A DNA stretch of 64,000 nucleotides from Pseudonocardia thermophila (GTDB lineage Bacteria; Actinomycetota; Actinomycetes; Mycobacteriales; Pseudonocardiaceae). Both the position numbers and the translations under genes were made by a program. The DNA is taken from the NCBI RefSeq assembly GCF_900142365.1, contig NZ_FRAP01000001.1, positions 421,149 through 485,148 on the forward strand, in the 5' to 3' direction. Under the pieces are notes generated by a model, which saw nothing but the letters and a program-made list of their open reading frames with translations, had not been told where the DNA came from and did not search any database. Of this stretch, positions 6,980 through 15,222 are shown in pieces. How positions within the stretch are numbered: position 1 is the first letter of the stretch; every line of letters begins with the position of its first letter.

Positions 6980-7690
6980 ATGCGCCGATCGTGGCGGGGT
7001 GCGGTGGTGGCGGCGGGGCTCGCCGGGGCCGCGCTGGTGCTGGCCGGCTGCGCGCAGCAGCCGCAGAACGCGACCGTGCAGGCGGCCCCGGTCGGGATCA
7101 CCGCGCGCGGGGTGGGCGAGGTGACCGGGACCCCCGACAAGGCCACGGTCGATCTCGCGGTCACCACCCGGGCGTCGAACGCCCAGAGCGCGCTCGACGA
7201 GAACAACACCCGGTCCACCGCGCTGCGCGAACAGCTCACCGCCCGCGGGGTCGCCGAGGCCGACGTGCGGACCAGCCGGCTCTCCGTCGACCCGACGTTC
7301 GACAACGCCGGGCGGATCACCGGCTACGAGGTCACCAACCAGGTCACGGTGACCATCCGCGACATCGCCGCGGCGGGCGGGATCATCGACGCCGCGGCGC
7401 GGACCGTCGGGGACGCGGTGCGAGTGCAGTCGCTGTCGTTCGCCATCGACGACAGCTCGGCGCTGCTCGCCCGGGCCCGGGCGGACGCGGTGCACAAGGC
7501 GCAGGAGCAGGCCCGTCAGCTCGCCGAGGCGGCCGGGGTCGACCTGGGCGCGATCCGCTCGATCACCGAGACCTCGGCGGGCGGGCAGCCGCCCACCCCG
7601 TTCCCGTCCGCAGCGGAGCAGGCCGTGCCGATCTCGCCCGGCACCCAGCGGCTGTCGGTGACCGTCGAAATCGTCTACGAGATCGACTGA
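6980..7690 (+). CDS. SIMPL-domain (DUF541) lipoprotein
   Basis: 236 residues. A lipoprotein signal peptide ends in the lipobox LAGC, with C24 as the lipidated residue. The mature part is one SIMPL domain: GITARGVGEVTGTPDKATVDLAV at the start, repeated Val/Thr beta strands, ARADAVHKAQEQARQLAEAAGVDLG near residue 180, and LSVTVEIVYEI at the end. SIMPL proteins are secreted or periplasmic, of poorly known function, linked to stress protection and outer-surface assemblies in other bacteria. GAGGGAGACGAG precedes the ATG. Its stop codon directly abuts the stop of the convergent dioxygenase gene (TGATCA, no base between). Confidence 0.9.
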   Translation: MRRSWRGAVVAAGLAGAALVLAGCAQQPQNATVQAAPVGITARGVGEVTGTPDKATVDLAVTTRASNAQSALDENNTRSTALREQLTARGVAEADVRTSRLSVDPTFDNAGRITGYEVTNQVTVTIRDIAAAGGIIDAAARTVGDAVRVQSLSFAIDDSSALLARARADAVHKAQEQARQLAEAAGVDLGAIRSITETSAGGQPPTPFPSAAEQAVPISPGTQRLSVTVEIVYEID

Positions 7691-8554
7691 TCAGCTCTCG
7701 GCCGGCTGCAGCACGAAGTCGTAGCGGGCCTCCAGCCACGGCTCGTCGCAGGAGCCCCCGTCGGGCGTCGGTCCGGCGGGGCGCTCCTCGAACGGCACGA
7801 TCAGCTCGGGCCGCACCCCGAACACGACGTCGTTGTCCAGGTACTTCGCGCCCTGCCGGAAGAGGTGCGTCACCAACTCCTCGTAGCCGGGTGCGGACAC
7901 GATGAAGTGCACGTGGGCCGGGCGGAAGTGGCTGATCGAGGTCTGCGCGATCAGCTCCCCGACCGGGCCGTCGACCGGGATGCTGTAGCCGAACGGGGCG
8001 ATCGTGCGCACGCAGTAGCGGCCGTCCGGGCCGGTGGTGTACTTGGCGCGCAGCCGCGCCTCGGCCACGTCCAGCTGGGCCTCGTACATGCCCTCGTCGT
8101 CGGCCTGCCAGACGTCGAGCAGCGCCCCGGCGACCGGTTCGCCGTCCAGCCCGCGGACGGTGCCGTGCACGAACAGCGGCGTGCCGGAGATGCCCGCGGC
8201 CATGTCGGCGCCGTTCTCCAGCTCGGGCGAGCCGTCGATGTGGAACGGGCCGAGCACGGTGGCGGGGGTGGCGCGCGGGTCGAACTCGTGGTTGAGCTGC
8301 ACGACGAGCATCGAGATGCCGAGCACGTCGGAGGCGAGGATGAACTCCTCGCGCTTCTCGTCGCTGATCTGGCCGACGGCGGTCAGCCAGCGCATGGCGG
8401 CCATCCACTCGTCCTCGGTGAGGCGGACCTCGCGGACGAACTCGTGCAAGTGCCGCACCAGCGAGCGCATGATCTGCGCCAGTCGCGGATCATGGGCGCT
8501 ACCCCACCGCTCGACCGCCAGTTCGGTGATGTTGTCCTCGGTGGCGAGCTGCAT
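7691..8554 (-). CDS. Intradiol ring-cleavage dioxygenase, hydroxyquinol 1,2-dioxygenase-like
   Basis: 287 residues. An N-terminal helical dimerisation domain (residues ~1-100) precedes the intradiol dioxygenase beta-sandwich. The Fe(III) ligands appear as Y157 (GMYEAQ), Y190 (FGYSIP), H214 and H216 (RPAHVHF); their spacing of 33, 24 and 2 residues equals that known for hydroxyquinol 1,2-dioxygenase (Tyr164, Tyr197, His221, His223). The expected reaction is ortho cleavage of 1,2,4-trihydroxybenzene to maleylacetate, or of a related catechol. It is the last gene of a five-gene operon; its ATG overlaps the preceding stop by one base (TGATG). No maleylacetate reductase is visible nearby, so the substrate may differ from hydroxyquinol. 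Confidence 0.88.
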   Translation of the reverse strand: MQLATEDNITELAVERWGSAHDPRLAQIMRSLVRHLHEFVREVRLTEDEWMAAMRWLTAVGQISDEKREEFILASDVLGISMLVVQLNHEFDPRATPATVLGPFHIDGSPELENGADMAAGISGTPLFVHGTVRGLDGEPVAGALLDVWQADDEGMYEAQLDVAEARLRAKYTTGPDGRYCVRTIAPFGYSIPVDGPVGELIAQTSISHFRPAHVHFIVSAPGYEELVTHLFRQGAKYLDNDVVFGVRPELIVPFEERPAGPTPDGGSCDEPWLEARYDFVLQPAES

Positions 8555-9645
8555 CAGCTGTCCTCCAGTGCCGGATCTCCTGGTACGAGGTCGAGTTCTG
8601 TGCGCAGCAGGGCCGCGGCCCCTGCCATGGCGCGCATCTTCCCCTCCGCGGACGCCCGCGGCAGGTACTTCATCCCGCAGTCCGGGGCGAGCGCCAGGTG
8701 CGCCGGCGCGGTGTGGCGGAACGCGCGGCGCACCCGGTCCGCGACGACGTCGACGGGTTCGACCGCGGGATCGGACAGGTCGATCACCCCGAGCACGACG
8801 GTCTTGCCGGCCAGGTCGGCCAGGACGCCGAGATCGAGCCGGGACTGGGCGGTCTCGATCGAGATCTGGTCGGCCGGGCAGTCGGCGAGCTCGGCGAGGA
8901 ACGAGTAGCCGGACGGCCGCTCGTTCACGAGTGCGGCGTAGCCGAAGCACAGGTGCACCGCGGTGGTGCCGGTGATCCCGCTCAACGCGGCGGTCACGGC
9001 GGACAGCCCGTAGGCGCGGGCGGCGTCCGGGCGGGCCTGCAGGTACGGTTCGTCGATCTGCACGATGCCGGCGCCCGCCGCGAACAGGTCGTGGACCTCG
9101 GCGTTGACCAGTTCCGCGTAGGCCATCGCGAGCGCCTCGGGATCGCCGTAGTGCTCGTCGGCCGAGAGCTGGGTCATCGTGAACGGGCCGGGGACGGTGA
9201 TCTTGACGGCACGGTCGGTGCGGCTGCGCAGGAACTGCAGGTCGCGCACCTGCACGGGGGCCGGGCGGCCCAGCGGGCCGACGACGCGCGGCACCTGCGT
9301 GGGGGTTCCGGCGCGGCCGATCACCGTGCCCGGGTGGTCGAGGTCGAGTCCCTCCAGGGCGGCGGCGAAGTGGTTGGAGTAGGACTCGCGGCGGACCTCG
9401 CCGTCGGTGACGACGTCGAGGCCGGCGCGTTCCTGGGCGCGGATCGCCAGCTCGGTCGCGTCGTCCTGGGCCTGCGCGAGGTGTTCGGGCGCGGGCCGCC
9501 ACAGCTCCCGCGCGCGCACCCGGGGCGGCAGGCGGCTCGCCAGCCGGCGGCGGTCGATGAGCCAGTCCGGCTGGGGGTAGCTGCCGACCAGCATGGTCGG
9601 CAGCAGGGGCAGCGACCTCGTCGTCGCCGGCGCGGTGGGGGTCAT
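8554..9645 (-). CDS. MetE-like (cobalamin-independent methionine synthase C-domain) zinc methyltransferase
   Basis: 363 residues, one TIM-barrel domain as in MetE C-terminal halves, epoxyalkane:CoM transferase and related UROD/MetE proteins. It opens MLVGSYPQPDWL. The zinc site typical of thiol-alkyl transferases is visible as H231-x-C233 (VHLCFGY) and C323 (APDCGMKYLPR). It should activate a thiol and transfer or remove an alkyl (often methyl) group; the partner is unknown. The N-terminal half of full MetE is absent. The ATG overlaps the stop of the upstream oxidoreductase (ATGA), and the stop overlaps the dioxygenase start (TGATG), so it is translated as part of the operon. In this context it may demethylate or thiol-conjugate a pathway intermediate, which is inference. 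Confidence 0.8.
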   Translation of the reverse strand: MTPTAPATTRSLPLLPTMLVGSYPQPDWLIDRRRLASRLPPRVRARELWRPAPEHLAQAQDDATELAIRAQERAGLDVVTDGEVRRESYSNHFAAALEGLDLDHPGTVIGRAGTPTQVPRVVGPLGRPAPVQVRDLQFLRSRTDRAVKITVPGPFTMTQLSADEHYGDPEALAMAYAELVNAEVHDLFAAGAGIVQIDEPYLQARPDAARAYGLSAVTAALSGITGTTAVHLCFGYAALVNERPSGYSFLAELADCPADQISIETAQSRLDLGVLADLAGKTVVLGVIDLSDPAVEPVDVVADRVRRAFRHTAPAHLALAPDCGMKYLPRASAEGKMRAMAGAAALLRTELDLVPGDPALEDS

Positions 9646-10613
9646 CCCGGCACCAGCACTGTCCGGACGGGCGCCGTCCACGCATCGGTGACGGCGCCGA
9701 GCGGGGCTCGTTCGTGTTCGGCGGTGAGCCGGCCGGCCGCGACCAGCTCGGCGATCTTGCGGACCGCGCCGGCCCGCAGCGGGACGGTCAGCTCGTTGTT
9801 GGTGTAGCCGCGGACGTGCAGGGACTTGCTGCGCAGCGTCGCAGAGTCCAGCGGCGCGGTCTCGCCGGCGGCGCTGCCGAGGTTGACCAGCCGGCCGCCG
9901 GGCCGCAGCACCCGCAGCGCGGCCGCGGCCGCAACCCCGAACACCGGGTCCAGCACGAGATCGACCGGCTCGCCGCAGGCGGCGCGCAGGGCGTCGGCCA
10001 CGTCGGCGACGTCGGCCGGTCCGTCCGGCAGCGGCGCGACGGCGTCGGCACCCAGTCGCAGCGCCCGCTCCCGAGCAGCCTGCGAGCGGGCGGCGGCGAC
10101 GACCCGGCGGGCACCGGCGAACCGGGCCAGCTGAACGGCGGACTGCCCGACGACCCCACCGGCGCCCAGCACGAGCACGTGCTCGCCCGGGGTGAGCCCG
10201 CCGCGCCAGGTCATCGCCACCTCCGCGGCGACGGCGGACAGGCCGAGCGCGGCGAACAGCACCGGATCGACGCCGGCGGGCAGCGGGACGACGTCGTCCT
10301 CGGTGGCGCAGGCGCGGGCCCGCATGCTGCCGTGGCCGGGGGCCATGCCGGCGGTGGTGGCGAACCAGACGGGCGTGCCGGGCGGGATCCGGTCGGTGCC
10401 CCGTTCGACCACGCCCACGCCCTGCACGCCGGGCACGTACGGCACCTCGGGCGGGCCGAAGTAGGAGGTGCCGGAGGCGCAGAGCCGGTCGAGCGGGGTG
10501 ATCGGGGCGGCGGTGACGGCGATGAGCAGCTCGCCGGGACCGGGCTCCGGCGGCGGGGCGGTGGCGGCGACGGGTGGCTCGCCGGGCACGTGCACTACCG
10601 CTGCGGGGATCAC
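9642..10613 (-). CDS. Medium-chain dehydrogenase/reductase, quinone-oxidoreductase type (zinc-independent)
   Basis: 323 residues. The N-terminal GroES-like domain (PPPEPGPGELLIAVTAAPITPLDRL, then VPYVPGVQGVGVVERG) lacks the Cys/His catalytic-zinc pattern. The Rossmann domain carries VLVLGAGGVVGQSAVQLARFAGARRVVAA, a nucleotide-binding motif with GAGGVVG, and later DLVLDPVFGVAAAAALRVLRPGGRLVNLG. This is the quinone oxidoreductase/enoyl reductase-like MDR branch, usually NADPH-dependent, reducing quinones or activated double bonds. It lies 10 bases after the citryl-CoA-lyase-like gene and overlaps the MetE-like gene by 4 bases. A ring or enone intermediate of the same pathway is a reasonable substrate guess. 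Confidence 0.85.
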   Translation of the reverse strand: MIPAAVVHVPGEPPVAATAPPPEPGPGELLIAVTAAPITPLDRLCASGTSYFGPPEVPYVPGVQGVGVVERGTDRIPPGTPVWFATTAGMAPGHGSMRARACATEDDVVPLPAGVDPVLFAALGLSAVAAEVAMTWRGGLTPGEHVLVLGAGGVVGQSAVQLARFAGARRVVAAARSQAARERALRLGADAVAPLPDGPADVADVADALRAACGEPVDLVLDPVFGVAAAAALRVLRPGGRLVNLGSAAGETAPLDSATLRSKSLHVRGYTNNELTVPLRAGAVRKIAELVAAGRLTAEHERAPLGAVTDAWTAPVRTVLVPG

Positions 10614-10623
10614 GGGCGGCCCC

Positions 10624-11436
10624 TCACGTCCAGGGTTGCGGGGGTACCGGGGTGGCGGCGCGGTCCACCGTCTCGTAGATGCGGCGGGCCACCGGGCGGC
10701 GCATCTCCTCGGCGAGCTGCCCGATCAGCCCGGCGGTGCGGGCGAGCAGGGCGAAGCCGCGCAGCAGCGGGATCGGCAGGCCGAGATCGGCCAGGGCGGC
10801 GCCGCACACGCCGGCGCCGTTGAGCGGCAGTGTGCGGCCCAGCACCTGCGGATGGACCCGGCCGATCGCGGCGAACAGCGTCAGGTGCGGCCCGACCAGA
10901 CCCTCCTCCTCCGCGATGGCGAACAGCCGCCGGGTGCGCGGATCACCCTCCTTGTGCACGGGATGGCCGAGGCCCGGCACGAACGCTCCCGCGGCCCGTC
11001 GTTCCTCGACGACCTCCAGCGCGAGCGCGTCCCAGCCGTCGTCGTCGCTGGGCAGCGGGTCCCGGTCGCGCAGCACCTCGTGCAGGAACCTGCCGCAGTC
11101 CTCGGTGACGCCGAGGAACCGGGAGCCGCCGCCGAGCAACCCGGCGGCGAGCGCGCCCTGGATGGAGTCCGGGGCGGACAGGTACGTCAGCCGGGCCGCG
11201 AGTGCGGTGGGGGTGAACCCGTGGTCGGCGAGTGCGGCCAGCACGGCCTCGAACACCCGGACCTGGCCGGGGGTGGGCCGCTGCTGGGTGGCGAGCCAGA
11301 ACGCCAGCTCACCGAACCCGACGTTGCCCATGACGTCGGTGGCGAGGTCCTGGCCCAGCAGGGTGATCGTCTTCAGGTCGGACGCGCCCAGCGCGGTCGG
11401 GTACGGCGCCGCCGGATCGAGTGCGGGGTCAGTCAT
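10624..11436 (-). CDS. Citryl-CoA lyase-like protein (short citrate synthase family)
   Basis: 270 residues, much shorter than citrate synthase (~430) and matching citryl-CoA lyase or the C-terminal domain of ATP-citrate lyase. Visible landmarks are DLATDVMGNVGFGELAFWL at the start, GLGHPVHKEGDPRTRRLF containing an active-site-type His, and VHPQVLGRTLPLNGAGVCGAALADLGLP. The family cleaves or forms a C-C bond between acetyl-CoA and a 2-oxo acid. Directly upstream and overlapping by 8 bases is a CaiB-type CoA-transferase, so the pair could first make a CoA thioester of a hydroxy-acid and then split it by retro-aldol reaction, as the citramalyl- and citryl-CoA routes do. The actual substrate is unknown. 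Confidence 0.8.
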   Translation of the reverse strand: MTDPALDPAAPYPTALGASDLKTITLLGQDLATDVMGNVGFGELAFWLATQQRPTPGQVRVFEAVLAALADHGFTPTALAARLTYLSAPDSIQGALAAGLLGGGSRFLGVTEDCGRFLHEVLRDRDPLPSDDDGWDALALEVVEERRAAGAFVPGLGHPVHKEGDPRTRRLFAIAEEEGLVGPHLTLFAAIGRVHPQVLGRTLPLNGAGVCGAALADLGLPIPLLRGFALLARTAGLIGQLAEEMRRPVARRIYETVDRAATPVPPQPWT

Positions 11437-12580
11437 GGGACGCCTCCAGCCAGGCCCGCAGTTCTTCCCCGTGTTCGTCCAGCTCAGGCGGTGGGAGGTG
11501 GTAGCGGGGCGGGGTAGCCGAGAACGTGATCGGGTTGCGCACCATGGGCACGGCCCGCTCACCCTCCCCGACCTGCACGACGGGTTCGAGCCCGAACTTC
11601 TCCGCGGCCGCGAAGCCGCCGTCGATGGTGTTGATCGGGCCGGCCGGCACCCCGGCGGCCACGAGCAGCTCGAACCACTCCTCCGCCCCGCGCGCGGAGA
11701 GCGCCTTCACCAGCAGCGGTCGCAGCTCGTCGCGGTGGGCGGTGCGGTCGGCGTTGTGCCGGAACCGGGGATCGTCGGCCAGCTCGGGCACCCCCAGCAC
11801 CTCGCACAGCCTGCGGAACTGCCCGTCGTTGGCGGCGGCGACGATGAGGTCGCGGTCGGCGGTGGGCAGCGGCTCGTACGGGTAGACGCTGGGGTGCGCG
11901 TTGCCCATCCGGTAGGGCACCACGCCGCCGGCGACGTAGGCCGAGCTGTGGTTGACCAGCCCGGACAGCGCCGACGACAACAGCTCGATCTCGATGTGCT
12001 GGCCCTCACCGGTGGCATCGCGGTGGCGCAGGGCGGCCAGGATGCCGATCGCGGCGTCCTTGCCGGCCATGACGTCGAACACCGAGATCCCGGCCCGGTA
12101 CGGCGGGCCGTCCGGCTCGCCGGTGAGGCTCATCAGCCCGGACATGGCCTGCACCATCAGGTCGTAGCCGGGGACGTGGGCGCCACCGGTCGAGCCGAAC
12201 CCGCTGATCGAGGCGTAGACGACCCCCGGGTTCGCGGCGCGCACCGACTCGTAGTCGAGCCCGAACCGGGCCATGCCGCCCGGCTTGAGGTTCTGGATCA
12301 CGACGTCCGCGCGGCGGGCCAGCTCGCGGGCGAGCGCGCGATCGCCCTCGTCGCGCAGGTCCAGCGCGATCGACCGCTTCCCGCGGTTGATCGACAGGTA
12401 GTACGTCGAGGTCGTGCCGCGGGCGGGCGGGATCCAGGTGCGCGTCTCGTCGCCCTGCGGGGACTCGACCTTCACCACGTCGGCGCCCATGTCCGCGAGC
12501 AACATCGTCGCGTAGGGGCCGGCCAGTACGCGGGAGAAGTCGGCGACGAGGACACCGGACAGCGGTCCCCCGGAAGTCAT
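11429..12580 (-). CDS. CaiB/BaiF-family (class III) CoA-transferase
   Basis: 383 residues, typical length. The N-terminus LSGVLVADFSRVLAGPYATMLLADMGADVVKVE is the CoA-binding signature; DLRDEGDRALARELARRADVVIQNLKPG follows. The catalytic aspartate of the family is expected in PGYDLMVQAMSG at about residue 150 and is present. CoA is moved between carboxylic acids, often from succinyl-CoA to the pathway acid. It is the first gene of the operon; a 16-bp palindrome matching the one before the amidohydrolase lies 22-37 bases upstream of the ATG, and the IclR gene lies just beyond in the same direction. Confidence 0.9.
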   Translation of the reverse strand: MTSGGPLSGVLVADFSRVLAGPYATMLLADMGADVVKVESPQGDETRTWIPPARGTTSTYYLSINRGKRSIALDLRDEGDRALARELARRADVVIQNLKPGGMARFGLDYESVRAANPGVVYASISGFGSTGGAHVPGYDLMVQAMSGLMSLTGEPDGPPYRAGISVFDVMAGKDAAIGILAALRHRDATGEGQHIEIELLSSALSGLVNHSSAYVAGGVVPYRMGNAHPSVYPYEPLPTADRDLIVAAANDGQFRRLCEVLGVPELADDPRFRHNADRTAHRDELRPLLVKALSARGAEEWFELLVAAGVPAGPINTIDGGFAAAEKFGLEPVVQVGEGERAVPMVRNPITFSATPPRYHLPPPELDEHGEELRAWLEASHD

Positions 12581-12601
12581 TGCACTCCTTGCGTTCGCTG
12601 C

Positions 12602-12617
12602 ACGGACAGTTGTCCGT
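12602..12617. promoter_or_regulatory. Probable IclR operator upstream of the CoA-transferase operon
   Basis: ACGGACA-GT-TGTCCGT is a perfect inverted repeat with 7-bp arms and a 2-base spacer, lying between the IclR gene (ends 12630) and the CoA-transferase start (12580). Its core CGGACAGTTGTCCG matches the site at 13529-13542 in 13 of 14 bases. IclR proteins commonly bind palindromes of this size. Confidence 0.75.
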
Positions 12618-12629
12618 TGTTGGGTGATG

Positions 12630-13433
12630 CTACGACGCGACGGTCACGTGCGGAACCGTCTCCAGCCGCGCGAAGTCCGCGCTGATCTCGCCCGCGGTCT
12701 GCAGGAGCAGCGGCAGGTACTCGTCGAGCAGTTTCTCGACGGGGGTCTCGGCGGCGTGCGTGTTGACGTTGATGCCGGCGATGACCCGGCCGCTGCCGTC
12801 GCGCAGCGGGGCGGCCACCGAGCGGATCCCCGGGGCCAGCTCCTGGTCGGTGAGCGCCCAGCCGCGAGCACGGACGTCGCGCAGCTCGGCATCGCGCTCC
12901 TGCTTGGTCAGCACCCGTGCCGGCACCAGGCCCGACCGGGACGGCTCGGCGAGGATCCGGTCGACCTCCTCCGGCTCCAGCGCGGCGAGCTGGACCTTGC
13001 CCAGCGAGGTGGCGATCGCGGGGAACCGGGTGCCGATCTGCACGGCCAGCGCCACGATCTTCGGCACGGACACGCGGGCCACGTAGACCACGTCGGAGCC
13101 GTCGAGCTGGGCGATCGAGCACGACTCGTTCGTGCGCGCGACCAGTCGTTCCATGTGCGGGCGGGCGACCTCCCACAGACCGAGCGACCGGGTGTAGGCC
13201 ACACCCAGATCGAGCACCCGCGGGGTGAGCGCGAACCCGCCCTCACCGGTGCGGACGTAGCCGAGTTCGGCGAGCGTGAGCAGGATCCGCCGGGCCGTGG
13301 GGCGGGCGAGCCCGGTGGCCGCGGCCACCTCGGCCAGCGTCATCGTGGGCCGGCCGGGGCGGAAGGCGGTGATCACCTCGAGCCCGCGGGCGAGCGCCTC
13401 GATGAAATCCGGTCCGGTCCCTTCTCGCGGCAT
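12630..13433 (-). CDS. IclR-family transcriptional regulator of the catabolic cluster
   Basis: 267 residues. The N-terminal winged helix-turn-helix (FIEALARGLEVITAFRPGRPTMTLAEVAAATGLARPTARRILLTLAELGYV) is followed by an IclR effector domain (residues ~85-255) with RGWALTDQELAPGIRSVAAPLRDGSGRVIAGINV near the C-terminal ligand pocket. It resembles the PcaR/PobR/CatR group that controls aromatic catabolism in actinobacteria. It is transcribed toward the CoA-transferase operon 49 bases away and away from the amidohydrolase gene. Matching palindromes lie before both, so it probably controls both units; whether it activates or represses cannot be read from the sequence. Confidence 0.9.
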   Translation of the reverse strand: MPREGTGPDFIEALARGLEVITAFRPGRPTMTLAEVAAATGLARPTARRILLTLAELGYVRTGEGGFALTPRVLDLGVAYTRSLGLWEVARPHMERLVARTNESCSIAQLDGSDVVYVARVSVPKIVALAVQIGTRFPAIATSLGKVQLAALEPEEVDRILAEPSRSGLVPARVLTKQERDAELRDVRARGWALTDQELAPGIRSVAAPLRDGSGRVIAGINVNTHAAETPVEKLLDEYLPLLLQTAGEISADFARLETVPHVTVAS

Positions 13434-13528
13434 CGACTTCCCTTCCCGCCGACCGGCGGCCGACGCCGCCCCTTGACAGGGACCGTACCGCAGTCGAGAG
13501 TCTGCTACCCGACCCGTTGACCGTCAGG

Positions 13529-13542
13529 CGGACAGTGGTCCG
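13529..13542. promoter_or_regulatory. Second IclR-type operator, before the amidohydrolase gene
   Basis: CGGACAGTGGTCCG differs from the core of the site at 12603-12616 by one base. It lies 22 bases before the ATG at 13565 and 95 bases upstream of the IclR start. A -35-like TTGACC stands at 13517-13522, so the site would fall between -35 and -10 of the amidohydrolase promoter; no convincing -10 is seen, so the promoter part is weak. Confidence 0.7.
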
Positions 13543-13564
13543 ATCTTCTCCCGGAGGGTGACCC

Positions 13565-15000
13565 ATGCGCGAGTCCGGACGTCCGGTGGTGCTGCGCGGC
13601 GGCCTGGTGCTCACGATGGACGATGCGCACACGGTGCTCCCCGAGGGGGACGTGCTCGTCGTGGGTGACCGCATCGCGGAGGTGGGATCGCGACTCGAGG
13701 TGCCCGAAGGCACCGAGGAGATCGACGCGCGCGGCGGCATCGTCATGCCCGGCATGATCGACACGCACCGGCACATGTGGCAGACGGCGATGCGCGGCTA
13801 CGGCGCCGACTGGACGCTGACGCAGTACTTCGTCTGGTACTACCTCGAGTCCGGTAAGCACTTCCGCCCGCAGGACATCCGCGCCGGCAACCTGCTCGCA
13901 GCGCTGGAGGCGATCGACGCCGGCGTCACGACCTGCGTGGACTGGTCGCACGGGCTGCAGACCCCGCTGCACGCCGAGGCGGCGGTCGACGCGCTGCGCT
14001 CGGTGCCCGGCCGGTTCGTCCTCGCCTACGGCAACATCCAGCAGGCGCCGTGGGAGTGGGCGACCTCGCCGGACTTCACGGCGTTCGCCAAGCGCATCAT
14101 CGAGGCCCGCGACGACATGCTCGGCTTCCAGATGGCGTTCGACGTGACCGGGGACCCGGAGTTCCCGGAGCGGGCCGCCTACGAGGTGGCGCGCGAGCTG
14201 GGCGTCGCCGTCACCACGCACGCCGGTGTCTGGGGCGCGACCAACGACGACGGCATCCGGCTCGCCCACGAGGCCGGGTTCCTGAACGAGTCGAGCATCT
14301 TCGTGCACGCGGCGACGCTCTCCCCCGACTCCTACCACCGCATCGCCGCCAGCGGCGGCTCGGTGTCGGTGTCCACGGAGAGCGAGCAGAGCGCGGGTCA
14401 GGGCTACCCGCCCACCTGGGCACTGCGCAACTACGGCATCCCGGTCTCGCTCTCGATGGACACCAGCGTGTGGTGGAGCGGTGACCTGTTCTCCGCCATG
14501 CGCAGCACGCTGGGCGCCGACCGCTCCCGCGAGCACCTGGAGGCGCACGCCCGCGGCGAGACCATCACCGCGCACAAGCTGCGCGCCGAGCACGTCGTCG
14601 ACTGGGCCACCCGCGGCGGCGCGAAAGCCCTCGGCCGCGACCACGAGCTGGGCAGCCTCGAACGCGGCAAGAAGGCCGACATCGTGCTGCTGCGCAACGA
14701 CGACTCCCCCGTCTCCTTCCCGATCCTGCACCCCTACGGGCACGTCGCTCTCCAAGCGCAGCGCGGCGACGTGCACACCGTCCTGGTCAACGGGCGGATC
14801 GTGAAGCGCGCGGCAGGCTGGTCGGCGCCGACCTCGCCGACGCGCGGGCGCTGGTCGCGGAGACCGTCGAGTACCTGCGCTCGACCCTCGGCGACGAGGC
14901 GTGGATCAAGGGCATGCACCCCGACGTCCCGGAGACCTCGATCCTCGACAACCCGTACCAGTACACCGACTACGGGACGGCGGCCACCCACGGCGGGTGA
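13565..15000 (+). pseudogene. Amidohydrolase (TrzN/AtzB/cytosine-deaminase superfamily), interrupted by a frameshift near its 3' end
   Basis: The first frame gives about 415 normal residues: LVLTMDDAHTVLPEGDVLVVGDRIAEVG, metal site H68-x-H70 (MIDTHRHMWQ), H219 (TTHAGVW), H248 and D299 (SLSMDTSVWW), and the typical C-terminal RGKKADIVLLRNDD and VLVNGRIVKRA. Near 14807-14816 the frame is lost. Reading one frame over continues the family's C-terminus (RLVGADLADARALVAETVEYLR ... DNPYQYTDYGTAATHGG) to a stop at 14998-15000. One missing base, probably a G in the GC-rich run, explains this; unrepaired, the first frame runs far into antisense sequence. All metal ligands are upstream. GGAGGGTG precedes the ATG. 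Hydrolytic deamination or dechlorination of an aromatic or N-heterocycle is the expected chemistry. Confidence 0.85.
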
Positions 15001-15012
15001 GCCGCTCGAGGT

Positions 15013-15060
15013 CACGGGCAGGAGGCCGACAACTGGGAGGGTCAGGGCCTCCTGCCCGTG
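15013..15060 (+). terminator. Strong hairpin after the amidohydrolase gene
   Basis: A perfect 15-bp stem, CACGGGCAGGAGGCC (15013-15027) with its complement at 15046-15060, and an 18-base loop, starting 13 bases after the stop at 15000. There is no T-run, as is usual in high-GC actinobacteria. Confidence 0.7.
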
Positions 15061-15107
15061 TCCGCCACACCGCCAGCACAGGCCGCCCCCAACACACAGC
15101 GGAGGAG

Positions 15108-15160
15108 GCAACGAGCGGCCCTTTCGTGCACTCGGAGTGGACGAAAGGACCGTTCGTTGC
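15108..15160. repeat. Intergenic long-stem palindrome, copy 1
   Basis: Two 26-base arms (15108-15133 and 15135-15160) pair with only three mismatches, two of which can be G-U in RNA. The element starts GCAACGAGCGGCCCTTTCGT. A near-identical element with a perfect 24-bp stem lies at 57011-57063. Both sit between convergent gene ends, so a bidirectional terminator or a dispersed repeat family is likely. Confidence 0.8.
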
Positions 15161-15222
15161 GCCCGGGTGGGTGGGGCGGGATCCAGGGGCAGCGCCTCGG
15201 ATCCGCGGACCCGACCCGATCG

